A stretch of DNA of 46,823 nucleotides from G020350405 sp964513655 (GCA_964513655.1 CAZENQ010000016.1:1-46823), one strand, 5' to 3'; shown: positions 17,287 through 25,257, counted from the first letter of the stretch. The notes: generated by a model from the sequence alone, not told the origin. Program-made: numbers and translations.

Positions 17287-17292
17287 AATATA
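17287..17292 (-). promoter_or_regulatory. -10 element of operator-linked promoter P1 (CotH giant)
   Basis: TATATT on the minus strand, 27 bp downstream of the operator. The position where a -35 should be (17310-17315) reads TCCCAC, a poor match, as expected for an activator-dependent promoter. Confidence 0.5.
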
Positions 17293-17319
17293 CCCGATTA
17301 ACGTGCTTTGTGGGAACGC

Positions 17320-17349
17320 CATTTTGCGGAAAAGTTTTATCATTTTGCG
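17320..17349 (-). promoter_or_regulatory. Regulon operator copy 1 (CGCAAAATG direct repeat, 21-bp spacing)
   Basis: On the minus strand CGCAAAATG at 17349-17341 and again at 17328-17320, exactly 21 bp apart. The flanks TGT before, ATAAAA between and GCGTT after are shared with the other copies. It points toward the CotH gene. Confidence 0.8.
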
Positions 17350-17393
17350 ACACCGACCCGTCGCTGTCTTAAGAAATGACTGTTTGGTTTTTT

Positions 17394-18572
17394 TTATTTA
17401 CTGCCGTACTTCTTGCGATAAGCCAACGGACTGATTCTCATATGCTGGCGAAAGAACCGTGATATGTGCTCAATGCTCGGGAAATTAAGGGCCAGCGCGA
17501 TATGTCCTATCGACTGATTTGTCTCCACCAGCATGCGGATAATCTGCTCGAGACGAACACGTCTCATTTCACTGAGGATTGAACATCTTAGTACTTGGCG
17601 AAATCTCCTTTCCAGGCCCCGCCGCGAGACGCCTACTACCCGCGCCACGTCGTCGACCTGGATTCCCTCTTTGGCATGTTGACGGATGTATTGCACGGCC
17701 TCGGCCACTTCATTGTCCTCTATCGCCAGGATATCGGTCGACTGCCTCGCTACAATACGCGTTGGCTGAACTATTATCTGCTGATCCGCCATCTTCTCTT
17801 GGCGGCGCATCAGTCTATCGAGCAGCTCTGCGGCTTCAAACCCCGACCTCTCGAGACTAAGCGCCACACTTGACAACCGGGGACTTGAGAGTTCACATAT
17901 CAGTTCGTCATTATCAACTCCCACAATGGCCACATCCTCCGGCACATGCACGCCCGCGATTTTGCAGGCCTCGATAACCTGCCGGCCCCGGTCATCATTG
18001 CAAGCCATCAACCCAAGCGGCTTTGGAAGTGACTTTAGCCAGTCAGCCATCAAAATCAGCTCATTTGCGGGCAAACGCTTAACTCGTGACTTCGGTTGTT
18101 TATAGAACCGAATAGTGAACCCAGCCTCTGTGATGCTGTCGGCAAATCCCTCGCAACGGTCACGCGACCAAAACATAGTGTCAAAACCACAAAAGGCGAA
18201 TTGCCGTAACCCGAGCTTGAGAAGGTACTCGGCGGCCATCTTTCCTATCGCAACATCGTCTGTCTTGATAATAGGCGAACCCGAGAACTTCTTTCGCAGG
18301 TCAGTGACAATTGTGGGTAAACCTATTGCGAGCATCTGCTGTATCTTTTGGGTGTCACGCATGATGATACCGTCGACACCCCAATCCTTCATCCGGTATA
18401 ATGTTCGTTTCCCGCCGGTGGAATTCATGTAGAACGGAGGCTCATCATAAAACGCCCATGGGCCATGGAGACGAGAATATTTGGCAAGTCCTCGGAGGAG
18501 GCCTCGGGAGTAGGCGCGGGATTTTTCGAGCAGGACCATGATTTTCGGGATTTTTAGGGTTTTGGGCTTCAT
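17394..18572 (-). CDS. XylR-like AraC-family transcriptional regulator
   Basis: About 392 residues, cytoplasmic. Residues ~8-270 form a periplasmic-binding-protein-like sugar sensor of the LacI/XylR type, starting I-P-K-I-M-V-L-L-E-K-S-R-A-Y-S-R-G-L-L-R-G and containing V-A-I-V-G-V-D-N-D. Residues ~285-390 are a double helix-turn-helix AraC domain ending H-I-S-R-F-F-R-Q-H-M-R-I-S-P-L-A-Y-R-K-K-Y-G. This is the domain order of the xylose regulator XylR, but the bound sugar here is unknown. ATG at 18572 is chosen over the preceding TTG. It has its own near-consensus promoter (18612-18640). The operator at 18649-18678 lies just upstream of it and is shared with the divergent pseudopilin genes, so the protein probably regulates both sides and itself. 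It is the natural candidate for binding all four operator copies. Confidence 0.9.
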   Translation of the reverse strand: MKPKTLKIPKIMVLLEKSRAYSRGLLRGLAKYSRLHGPWAFYDEPPFYMNSTGGKRTLYRMKDWGVDGIIMRDTQKIQQMLAIGLPTIVTDLRKKFSGSPIIKTDDVAIGKMAAEYLLKLGLRQFAFCGFDTMFWSRDRCEGFADSITEAGFTIRFYKQPKSRVKRLPANELILMADWLKSLPKPLGLMACNDDRGRQVIEACKIAGVHVPEDVAIVGVDNDELICELSSPRLSSVALSLERSGFEAAELLDRLMRRQEKMADQQIIVQPTRIVARQSTDILAIEDNEVAEAVQYIRQHAKEGIQVDDVARVVGVSRRGLERRFRQVLRCSILSEMRRVRLEQIIRMLVETNQSIGHIALALNFPSIEHISRFFRQHMRISPLAYRKKYGSK

Positions 18573-18611
18573 CAAGTAATCGGTTGTAAGTTTAGTGTAT
18601 TCAAGGGTTTA

Positions 18612-18640
18612 ATTATACAGGGGGATTCTTGAGGGGTCAA
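18612..18640 (-). promoter_or_regulatory. Sigma70-type promoter of the regulator gene
   Basis: On the minus strand TTGACC (18640-18635), a 17-bp spacer, then TATAAT (18617-18612). The operator begins 8 bp beyond the -35, so a bound regulator could touch polymerase here too. Confidence 0.75.
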
Positions 18641-18648
18641 GGTTTTGT

Positions 18649-18678
18649 CGCAAAATGATAAAAAAATTCCGCAAAATG
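18649..18678 (+). promoter_or_regulatory. Regulon operator copy 2, between divergent promoters
   Basis: CGCAAAATG at 18649-18657 and 18670-18678, starts 21 bp apart. It sits between the regulator promoter (minus) and the pseudopilin promoter (plus), an arrangement like araC-araBAD. Confidence 0.85.
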
Positions 18679-18704
18679 GCGTTTTCAAAGTGTTTGAAAT
18701 GTGT

Positions 18705-18710
18705 TATAAT
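18705..18710 (+). promoter_or_regulatory. -10 element of the pseudopilin promoter
   Basis: A perfect TATAAT 26 bp after the operator. The -35 position (18682-18687, TTTTCA) matches only partly, consistent with activator dependence. The leader to the ATG at 18864 is about 147 nt. It contains AGATG-TGCG-CATCT and a 24-codon open frame (18775-18849) with no ribosome site. Confidence 0.65.
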
Positions 18711-18863
18711 AAAAGAAAAAGAAAGAAAACTACCGAAAAAAAGAGGTAAGACGACAGAAGAAATAAGAAAAAGTATGGAACAGAAGGCCAGATGTGCGCA
18801 TCTTGACAAGAGAGCGCGAGTGGGCAAGCGCGTACAGTATAGGCAGTAAAAAGAGGTATATAT

Positions 18864-19793
18864 ATGCGGTGCACAAGAGAATTTGGACGGTCAGGAGGAA
18901 AGATTCGGTGCGGGGGAGGCTCTGCAATAGAGGCCAAGGGTGCGATTACAGGGACTCGGAGGGCGGCGTTACATTTGGGATCTGAGAAGTTTCATCGCGG
19001 GCGCAGGGGCTTAGCGGAGGGTTTTACGCTGGTGGAGCTATTGGTGGTGATTGCGATAATTGCGCTATTGATGTCGATACTGCTGCCGGCGCTTGGCCGG
19101 GCGAGGGCGCAGGCAAAGGACGTTCTGTGCCAATCGAATCTGCACGAATGGGGTGTCGTGCTTACGATGTATACGGGGGACAACGAGGGTTATATCCCTG
19201 GATACGACGCTGGTGCACCAGAACACTGGTGGCCGGTAGCTCTTTTTCCGTTCTACGGCGAGCAGGATTTGTGTCTATGCCCCGCGGCGACAAAACTCTG
19301 GTCAGATGGCGGGGCTGCGGACAGTCCTTACAGCGCGTGGGGCATCTATAAAGCGAATGCGTACTTCCTGCACGATGCCTGGGTGGACGGGTATGACGGT
19401 CTTTACGGCAGCTACGGGATGAATGAATATGCTGGGAACATACCGGAAGCGGATAATCACTGGAAGAGGATGGACGTGAAAGGTGGTGGGAATATACCGA
19501 TGCTTCTGGACTGCAGCTTCATGGGGGGTTTCCCGTTGCACTTAGACGAGCCGCCGGTTTTTAACGGTCAGTGGAACATTGTCGACCAGCAGATGGGGCG
19601 GTACTGCCTTGACCGCCATAACATGGCGATAAACGGGGTATTCCTAGACTTATCCGTCAGAAGGATTCATCTGAAGGAATTGTGGACTCTGAAGTGGCAC
19701 CGCGATTTTGCGACGAACGGTCCGTGGACGAAGGCGGGGGACGTGCAGCCTGAGGACTGGCCGGACTGGATGAGAACGGCGCGCGATTTCTGA
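18864..19793 (+). CDS. Pseudopilin-like protein 1 (prepilin N-terminal cleavage/methylation domain)
   Basis: A 309-residue protein with a type II secretion/type IV pilin N-terminus G-F-T-L-V-E-L-L-V-V-I-A-I-I-A-L-L, in which prepilin peptidase cuts after Gly and the hydrophobic helix then packs into a pilus-like fibre. The Gly is near residue 53, so the leader peptide is unusually long and basic. Starting at the in-frame TTG at 18975 would shorten it, but AGAGG before the ATG at 18864 favours the long form. After the helix comes V-L-C-Q-S-N-L-H-E-W-G and a globular domain with D-N-E-G-Y-I-P-G. The H-x9-type motif H-N-M-A-I-N-G-V-F-L-D and a conserved E-L-W-T-L-K-W-H-R end it. It is the first of three tandem paralogues and is controlled by the regulon operator. 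Confidence 0.88.
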   Translation: MRCTREFGRSGGKIRCGGGSAIEAKGAITGTRRAALHLGSEKFHRGRRGLAEGFTLVELLVVIAIIALLMSILLPALGRARAQAKDVLCQSNLHEWGVVLTMYTGDNEGYIPGYDAGAPEHWWPVALFPFYGEQDLCLCPAATKLWSDGGAADSPYSAWGIYKANAYFLHDAWVDGYDGLYGSYGMNEYAGNIPEADNHWKRMDVKGGGNIPMLLDCSFMGGFPLHLDEPPVFNGQWNIVDQQMGRYCLDRHNMAINGVFLDLSVRRIHLKELWTLKWHRDFATNGPWTKAGDVQPEDWPDWMRTARDF

Positions 19794-19828
19794 GAGCGCC
19801 AGCGGCCAAGGCCAAAAAAAGTTTAGGT

Positions 19829-20650
19829 ATGGCCAAGCAAAGAGGATTTACATTAGTAGAACTATTGGTGGTAATCGCCATCATTGCGCTATTGATGTCG
19901 ATACTGATGCCGGCGTTGAGCCGGGCGAGGGAGCAGGCGAAGGACGTTCTGTGTCAATCGAACCTGCACCAGTGGGGCACGATATACGCGATGTACACGG
20001 ATGACAACGAGGGTCGTATCTGCGGATTTGCGACGGGGGGCCCGGAGCATTTGTGGCCGATTTCGCTTTTGCCGTATTACGGGGAGATGGACTTGTGTCT
20101 TTGCCCTGCGGCAATCAGGTTTGTGAGTGAGGGTGCGAATCCGGACAGCGCATTTTCGGCATGGGGGATATTTACTGAAGACAACACTTGGGGATGGATC
20201 CAAGACGAATGGGTTGAGGGGTATGAAGGACTGTACGGCAGCTACGGTGCAAACGAGTGGGCCGGGAACGTAAATGATGAAGTAGGTGAAGGATACGGCG
20301 GGGCAGAGAAATTCTGGCGGCGGACGGACGTCAGGGGGGCAAGCAATGCACCGCTACTTCTGGACTGCGATTTCCCGGGGGGATTTCCGGAACACATGGA
20401 CCCCCCGCCGGAATATGACGGTCTTTTCTGGTTCAAGGGTGAGGGCGAGATGATGCGTTTCTGCCTGAACCGTCACAACATGGCGATAAACGGGGTATTT
20501 CTGGACTTGACAGTGAGGAGAATCCAGCTGAAGGAATTGTGGACGCTTAAGTGGCACCGGAATTTTGCGACGAACGGCGCGTGGACGAAGGTGGGAGGCG
20601 TAAAGCCTGAGGACTGGCCGGAGTGGATGAGAAGGGCACGGGACTACTAA
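19829..20650 (+). CDS. Pseudopilin-like protein 2
   Basis: 273 residues, with a short leader M-A-K-Q-R-G before F-T-L-V-E-L-L-V-V-I-A-I-I-A-L-L, the normal prepilin layout. It shares with its neighbours the post-helix motif A-L-S-R-A-R-E-Q-A-K-D-V-L-C-Q-S-N-L, the G-S-Y-G-x-N-E segment and the C-terminus N-R-H-N-M-A-I-N-G-V-F-L-D followed by L-K-E-L-W-T-L-K-W-H-R and P-E-D-W-P-E-W-M. The gap from gene 1 is 35 bp with a weak ribosome site (TTTAGGT), so co-transcription is likely. Expected to be an inner-membrane protein able to join a pseudopilus; what the large soluble domain binds is unknown. Confidence 0.9.
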   Translation: MAKQRGFTLVELLVVIAIIALLMSILMPALSRAREQAKDVLCQSNLHQWGTIYAMYTDDNEGRICGFATGGPEHLWPISLLPYYGEMDLCLCPAAIRFVSEGANPDSAFSAWGIFTEDNTWGWIQDEWVEGYEGLYGSYGANEWAGNVNDEVGEGYGGAEKFWRRTDVRGASNAPLLLDCDFPGGFPEHMDPPPEYDGLFWFKGEGEMMRFCLNRHNMAINGVFLDLTVRRIQLKELWTLKWHRNFATNGAWTKVGGVKPEDWPEWMRRARDY

Positions 20651-20724
20651 AGAGGACGGGCACTCGGAAAACCTCCTCGCTGAACATGTGAGCGCCTGTA
20701 AAAATTCCGGGCGCGACTTTGCTC

Positions 20725-20753
20725 TTGACGGAAAGGTCAAAAAGATTTATAAT
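20725..20753 (+). promoter_or_regulatory. Near-perfect sigma70 promoter before pseudopilin 3
   Basis: TTGACG (20725-20730), a 17-bp spacer, then TATAAT (20748-20753). The expected start of RNA is at about 20760-20761, exactly at an in-frame ATG, so the transcript may be leaderless. Confidence 0.7.
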
Positions 20754-20760
20754 GTTAGAG

Positions 20761-21627
20761 ATGAAGATGTGTGGTGATAGTACGCAGGTAACAAAAAAGG
20801 GGGTTTACTCAAAACTTTTGTTAAAGCGGGCGGGGTTTACGTTAGTGGAGCTATTAGTGGTAATCGCCATCATTGCGCTATTGATGTCGATACTGATGCC
20901 GGCGCTTAGCCGGGCGCGGGAGCAGGCGAAGGAAGTTCTGTGTCAATCGAATCTACGACAGTGGGGCACTGTTTATTCAATGTATGTGGGTGATAACGAG
21001 GGGTATTTCGATACAGGCTGGCCGCACGCGGCCGGGGAGGATGGTTTTTTTGCGGGGGGCCATCACTGGCCGGTGACTCTCATGCCTTACTATGGCAATA
21101 GAAAGCTGCGTTTCTGCCCGGTGGCGACGAAATCGCTATTTGTCGAGCGCGAGGCTGCTCTTTGGGGCTGGCCCCGCCAAGACACAATAGAACCGGACGA
21201 TTGGTACAAACCCGAAGGCAGCTACGGAGTCAACGAATGGATCGGTAATCAAGCGGAGGGATGGGAACGTATCGAGGGTGCGAACTGGAGAAGGGCCAGC
21301 GTGAAAGGGGCGGGTACTATACCGATGATATTGGACTGCGCATGGGCCGGAGGCTTCCCGGAACACATTCATCGCCCCCCGGCATACGAAGGCGAGATGG
21401 GTCTGGACCAGCCAGAGATGAGACGCTACGTAATCAACCGCCACGACTATACGGTGAACTGTTGTTTCGTCGACGGCACTGTCAGGAACGTTGGACTGAA
21501 GGAATTGTGGACTCTGAAGTGGCATCGACAATTCGCGACAAACGGCCCGTGGACCAAGGCCGGCGGTATGGAGCGCAATGATTGGCTAAGTGAAGCCCCG
21601 TGGATGGCACACCTTACAGATTACTAA
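20761..21627 (+). CDS. Pseudopilin-like protein 3
   Basis: A third tandem paralogue, about 288 residues from the ATG at 20761 (the frame is open further upstream, with other candidates at 20719, 20752 and 20767). The leader is M-K-M-C-G-D-S and basic residues up to L-K-R-A-G, followed by F-T-L-V-E-L-L-V-V-I-A-I-I-A-L-L. Then come the shared V-L-C-Q-S-N-L-R-Q-W-G, G-S-Y-G-V-N-E-W and E-L-W-T-L-K-W-H-R-Q-F-A-T-N-G. The H-x9 motif is altered (H-D-Y-T-V-N-C-C-F-V-D-G), where it regains the D-G of the classical form. The start is chosen because a strong promoter ends at 20753, which excludes starts upstream of about 20760. It therefore has its own promoter in addition to any read-through from genes 1 and 2. 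Confidence 0.85.
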   Translation: MKMCGDSTQVTKKGVYSKLLLKRAGFTLVELLVVIAIIALLMSILMPALSRAREQAKEVLCQSNLRQWGTVYSMYVGDNEGYFDTGWPHAAGEDGFFAGGHHWPVTLMPYYGNRKLRFCPVATKSLFVEREAALWGWPRQDTIEPDDWYKPEGSYGVNEWIGNQAEGWERIEGANWRRASVKGAGTIPMILDCAWAGGFPEHIHRPPAYEGEMGLDQPEMRRYVINRHDYTVNCCFVDGTVRNVGLKELWTLKWHRQFATNGPWTKAGGMERNDWLSEAPWMAHLTDY

Positions 21628-21709
21628 AGACAAATGCAGGCAGTTAAGCGGGAGCGAAATGCCGCAAGGTAAGGGCGCACAGGGTAAAGGGTGGTGTATG
21701 AGCGGGGAG

Positions 21710-21786
21710 CAGTTTTTTTTGCGAGACAGAATTTTGTTGTCAGCGCAGTATTTTTTTTGCCAGGAAACAAAATTTTTTTATCAGCA
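21710..21786 (+). repeat. Imperfect T-rich direct repeats
   Basis: Two imperfect copies with a ~36-bp period, each a T8 run, then G-C, A-rich, A-A-T-T-T-T and T-C-A-G-C (21710-21744, 21746-21786). A third, weaker copy may follow. The T runs could stop transcripts from the pseudopilin genes, but no strong hairpin precedes them. Nothing else is recognised in 21628-21880. Confidence 0.45.
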
Positions 21787-21884
21787 TAGAATATTTTGAT
21801 GGCTGAATTTTTTACAGAATGCAGGGAAAATGAGGTAAAGAGCGGCTTTTTTGGGGGTTGGAGGCGAGGAGGACGGGGGAGTGT

Positions 21885-21914
21885 CGCAAAATGACAAAAA
21901 ATTTCCGCAAAATG
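21885..21914 (+). promoter_or_regulatory. Regulon operator copy 3
   Basis: CGCAAAATG at 21885-21893 and 21906-21914, starts 21 bp apart, with the same TGT and GCGTTTT flanks as copies 1 and 2. It points toward the LamG/dockerin-like gene at 22195. Confidence 0.85.
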
Positions 21915-21939
21915 GCGTTTTTTGTGCGGGGGAATATGG

Positions 21940-21945
21940 TATAAT
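21940..21945 (+). promoter_or_regulatory. -10 element of the 22195 gene promoter
   Basis: TATAAT 25 bp after the operator. The -35 position (21917-21922) reads GTTTTT, a poor match. The leader would be about 240 nt. Confidence 0.65.
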
Positions 21946-21960
21946 ACGCAGTTGTATGGA

Positions 21961-22011
21961 CGAGGTGTGGTGCGCTACGAAACAGGAGGCGCAACGGGTG
22001 AACCCACCTCG
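21961..22011 (+). other. Leader helix 1: CGAGGTG / CACCTCG with inner hairpin
   Basis: A perfect 7-pair outer helix (21961-21967 with 22005-22011) encloses TGCGC/GCGCA (21971-21975 with 21989-21993). It begins about 10 nt after the predicted RNA start. Confidence 0.4.
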
Positions 22012-22053
22012 CGGTAAGAGAATGTTTTTTGTATATGGTGAAAAGCTATTGGA

Positions 22054-22161
22054 GGCAGGTGCGAAGCTAATTAGCTGTGCAAAGGTTACCCGTGGATGGT
22101 CCACGTGGTTCGTGCCTGTCAAGAATACTAAACGGTTTGGCTATGTTGCTAAGGAACCTTT
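22054..22161 (+). ncRNA. Candidate structured cis-regulatory leader RNA
   Basis: A 12-pair helix (22054-22065 with 22109-22120, three G-U pairs) encloses two hairpins: AGCT-AATT-AGCT at 22065-22076 and CGTGGA-TGG-TCCACG at 22091-22105, the shape of a three-way junction. AAAGGTT inside it (22081-22087) can instead pair with AACCTTT at 22155-22161. The CCTTT of that second element can also pair with the AAAGG of the ribosome site at 22181-22185, so two exclusive folds could hide or free the site. It matches no riboswitch class I know. Confidence 0.45.
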
Positions 22162-22194
22162 TAATATTTTAATCTTCTTTAAAGGAGGACGATT

Positions 22195-25155
22195 ATGAGT
22201 AAGAAAGTATGTTCATTAATTTGTTTTGTTTTGGTGCTGGGTCTTTGCGGCAATGTTTTGGCGTTCGATATGGTGATGCCGGACTTTGCGGGCGGCGACC
22301 AAACTGCCGCGGTCCTGTGGGAGTTCGAGGACGGCAACTCTGCCACGGCCGAGGCGAATGACAAGCCGAGCCTTATTCTCTACGGGCCGGAACCGCCGGA
22401 TGCGTGCTTCGGGTTCCGTTACGCTGGTTTTAGTTGGGAAGGGGTTAATGACCCAAACCTTGCCTGGGTCTGGGACCCAAACGCCACAGTCGTGGTTATA
22501 GAAGAGGAAAGTGTCATTCAACCGATTCCCGAGGGAGAGGGCGCCAACCTGACGGTACAGCTTCAGGTAATGTGGTGGCCCGGACCGAACACACCGAACG
22601 ATGCGAACGGAGAGAACTACCTGGGACTTCTCATAGGAGCCTGGGTAGGAAAGGGGGTAGAACGGGATGCGTTTGAGGGACAGGATACGTATGAAATGGA
22701 CGCAATTGGTAATGAGGAAGGCGTCATAGACATTTCTCCCATAGCGGAAGTTAATATGGCGCCCGGCTGGAAACACAGCACGTACAGGCACACCTTTGAG
22801 GATTTCAGGGAGGAGGAGGATATTTCGCATATCCATGTTCTTCTGTTCGGATATGAACACGGAACCGAAGGGTTGAAGATCGACGAGATAGTTGTCGACA
22901 TGGTGGTCCATGACGGCGCTGACCCGGAGGTGGGGCCAGGACGAGAGTGGCTCCGCATCCCGCGGGCCGGTCAGGCCAGAAACCCGGATCCGGCTCACAA
23001 AGAAAAGCAAGTGCAGCCGAATACCGATCTGCACTGGGCACCAGACCCGTGTCTTGCGGGCCCCTTGACCTATGATGTCTACTTCGGCACTGACCCGAAT
23101 ATGGCGAACAATGCGAAGATAGCCTCAAACATCGGTCCATGCACCGTCGACCCTTGCGCCGCCGGTGACCTTGCCAACGCGACGGTGTACTACTGGCGCG
23201 TGGACACCAATGATGCAGGAACCCCGCATCCCGGGATTGACTTCAAATTTACCACCTGGGGCTTAGCTCTTGATTTGTATCCGCTCAACGGGGCAGGCGA
23301 AATACCTCCTCCGGTCCTCTTACAATGGGGGCCAGACGGGTATGCCACGACGTGTGACATTTACTTCGGGACGAGCTTTGACGAGGTGAACGACGCGACG
23401 ACGAGCTCTACTAACCAGTACATTGGCAACCAGGCGGTCTCTGACGCGAACTACAACACCGGTATGCTGGATTTGCTGAAGACTCACTACTGGCGCATCG
23501 ACGAGAAGAACGGCGGCGGGACTGCGATTAAAGGTGAGGTCTGGGACTTTACGACAGGCCCTTATTTTGAAGTTGAGGACTTCGACCGTTACGCGAACCA
23601 AGCCGCGCTGTGGAACGTGTGGGACGACTACTGGACGAACAGTACGGGCTCGGAGGTATTCGTTGAAAGGGACGCGAACTTCACCCGCGACGGCAACTCT
23701 CTGAAGTACCTCTACGACTGCGGCACGGCCTATAAAAAGGTCGGCGCTAAAATTGATGCGGACATTGCTGATATGTTAGTCGGCGGTGACTGGACAATCG
23801 CCGGGATAAAGTCTATGGTTCTATACTTCTACGGCGACCCATGCAACAGCGCTACCAGCAACGACAGGATGTGGGTCCAATTAGAAGATACGAGCAGCAG
23901 CACCGGGACCAAGCTATACGGCGACGGCGGTGGCGAAGACCCGAACGATGTGAAGCTTCCGCAGTGGACCGAGTGGAACATTGACCTTGGAGACGCGAAT
24001 TTCAGCGGCGTGAGCCTTGCGAATATTGACAAGATTCATATCGGCTTTGGTGGAGTGCCGATCGGCCAGTCAAAGGCGGGCGGCACGGGTACGCTATACT
24101 TCGAGGATATCCGGCTACATCCTCAGAGATGCCGGCCGGAGCTTGTCGCATGGGACATCGCGGGAGATGACTGCATTACAGACGGATTTGACATTCAATT
24201 GATGTCAGATGACTGGTTAGACAAGGACTATCAGGTCTTCCCGGTAGCGCCCAGCCGCAGCGGTCTGCTTGTCGAGTACCTGTTCGCTACCGACGCCAAC
24301 TACAATGATACGTCCGGCGCACCGTTCTATCACGGTCAGCCAACCGCGACACTGACGAGTGTAGGCAGCGGTTATCTGACGATTGAGAACACTGGCGGCT
24401 ATGTGGATATCCCCTTCGCCGCAAGTAATCCATTTCACGGTCCAAATGATTTCTCGATATTCATCAATTACAGGTCAAGCGCACAAGCTGTGACGGCCCT
24501 GATCAGTTCGACCGACCCTTGTCTTCCAACGGACTGGGAAGATCCCAACGTTAACGTTGATTTAGCGTTTGAGACCTACTCTCCGATGATGCTTTTTCAA
24601 GAGCAATCGCACAGCGGCGGCCCGGGTCCCGATGATATTGCCCTCTACTATGACAACTTCTTCAAGGCGGGGACAGATGTAGCAACATCGGAGCTAGGAG
24701 GCATCGGAGCCTGGCACAGTGTCGCGGCGACGTATGATGCCGACGGCGGACAGGATGCGAACGGGACCACCGGGCTTCTCACAGTGTATCTTGACGGCAC
24801 AAAGGGTGCTGCCCCGGCTAACTTCGACCCCAATATCCCGGCGGATGCCAACTATGATATCGTACGAATCGGCGATGGTTACAACTCTCTACACATGGAA
24901 GATATGGGCCTTGCAACCCACATCGGCGATTTCAACGAGATACTCATCTATGACGTAGCTCTGACCGAGGCTGAGGTGTACTATTTGAGCGGGATAGTTA
25001 TCCCGACCTACGTACCGAACACCTCGCTGGCCAACGTCGTGCCGAAGAGTCCTCCGGGAGGTCCTTACAACCCGAGCAACATTGATATAGTTAACTTCAT
25101 TGACTTTGACTTGCTTGGAGAGCACTGGCTCGAAGCACCGTTACTGTGGCCGTAA
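22195..25155 (+). CDS. Secreted multidomain LamG/dockerin-like surface protein
   Basis: 986 residues. The signal peptide is to about residue 23 (L-G-L-C-G-N-V-L-A-F). An unassigned beta-rich domain (~24-265) is followed by two fibronectin-III-like repeats with Y-D-V-Y-F-G-T-D-P and Y-Y-W-R-V-D (~275-455). A carbohydrate-binding-like sandwich (~460-645) starts V-E-D-F-D-R-Y. A single dockerin-like loop (D-I-A-G-D-D-C-I-T-D-G-F-D near 655) comes next, then a LamG/concanavalin-like domain (~690-935) and a second dockerin-like loop at the very end (N-I-D-I-V-N-F-I-D-F-D-L-L-G-E-H-W-L-E). The LamG domain is thus placed between two dockerin-like halves. The closing L-L-W-P is typical of planctomycete secreted proteins. 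The ribosome site AAAGGAGG fits the ATG well. It is controlled by an operator copy and a structured leader and ends at a strong terminator. Confidence 0.85.
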   Translation: MSKKVCSLICFVLVLGLCGNVLAFDMVMPDFAGGDQTAAVLWEFEDGNSATAEANDKPSLILYGPEPPDACFGFRYAGFSWEGVNDPNLAWVWDPNATVVVIEEESVIQPIPEGEGANLTVQLQVMWWPGPNTPNDANGENYLGLLIGAWVGKGVERDAFEGQDTYEMDAIGNEEGVIDISPIAEVNMAPGWKHSTYRHTFEDFREEEDISHIHVLLFGYEHGTEGLKIDEIVVDMVVHDGADPEVGPGREWLRIPRAGQARNPDPAHKEKQVQPNTDLHWAPDPCLAGPLTYDVYFGTDPNMANNAKIASNIGPCTVDPCAAGDLANATVYYWRVDTNDAGTPHPGIDFKFTTWGLALDLYPLNGAGEIPPPVLLQWGPDGYATTCDIYFGTSFDEVNDATTSSTNQYIGNQAVSDANYNTGMLDLLKTHYWRIDEKNGGGTAIKGEVWDFTTGPYFEVEDFDRYANQAALWNVWDDYWTNSTGSEVFVERDANFTRDGNSLKYLYDCGTAYKKVGAKIDADIADMLVGGDWTIAGIKSMVLYFYGDPCNSATSNDRMWVQLEDTSSSTGTKLYGDGGGEDPNDVKLPQWTEWNIDLGDANFSGVSLANIDKIHIGFGGVPIGQSKAGGTGTLYFEDIRLHPQRCRPELVAWDIAGDDCITDGFDIQLMSDDWLDKDYQVFPVAPSRSGLLVEYLFATDANYNDTSGAPFYHGQPTATLTSVGSGYLTIENTGGYVDIPFAASNPFHGPNDFSIFINYRSSAQAVTALISSTDPCLPTDWEDPNVNVDLAFETYSPMMLFQEQSHSGGPGPDDIALYYDNFFKAGTDVATSELGGIGAWHSVAATYDADGGQDANGTTGLLTVYLDGTKGAAPANFDPNIPADANYDIVRIGDGYNSLHMEDMGLATHIGDFNEILIYDVALTEAEVYYLSGIVIPTYVPNTSLANVVPKSPPGGPYNPSNIDIVNFIDFDLLGEHWLEAPLLWP

Positions 25156-25211
25156 GTGGCTGTAAGAAACAGGTCTTGGTTTAATACAAGGCCGTTGAGT
25201 TTGCCTCAATA

Positions 25212-25257
25212 CGGGGCTTACGCTGATTAATTTCGGCGTAGGCCCCGTTTGTTTTCA
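25212..25257 (+). terminator. Rho-independent terminator after the 22195 gene
   Basis: ACGGGGC-T-TACGC (25212-25224) pairs with GCGTA-G-GCCCCGT (25237-25249), followed by TTTGTTTT. It isolates the 22195 gene from the downstream array. Confidence 0.88.

Noticed and set aside
18775..18849. 24-codon open frame in the pseudopilin leader
   Set aside because: No ribosome site and no codon pattern suggesting a regulatory leader peptide; kept only as a note on the leader.
21851..22198. 115-codon plus-strand open frame overlapping the start of the 22195 gene
   Set aside because: It spans the operator, the -10 element and the structured leader and has no domain; a promoter inside it makes it implausible as a gene.
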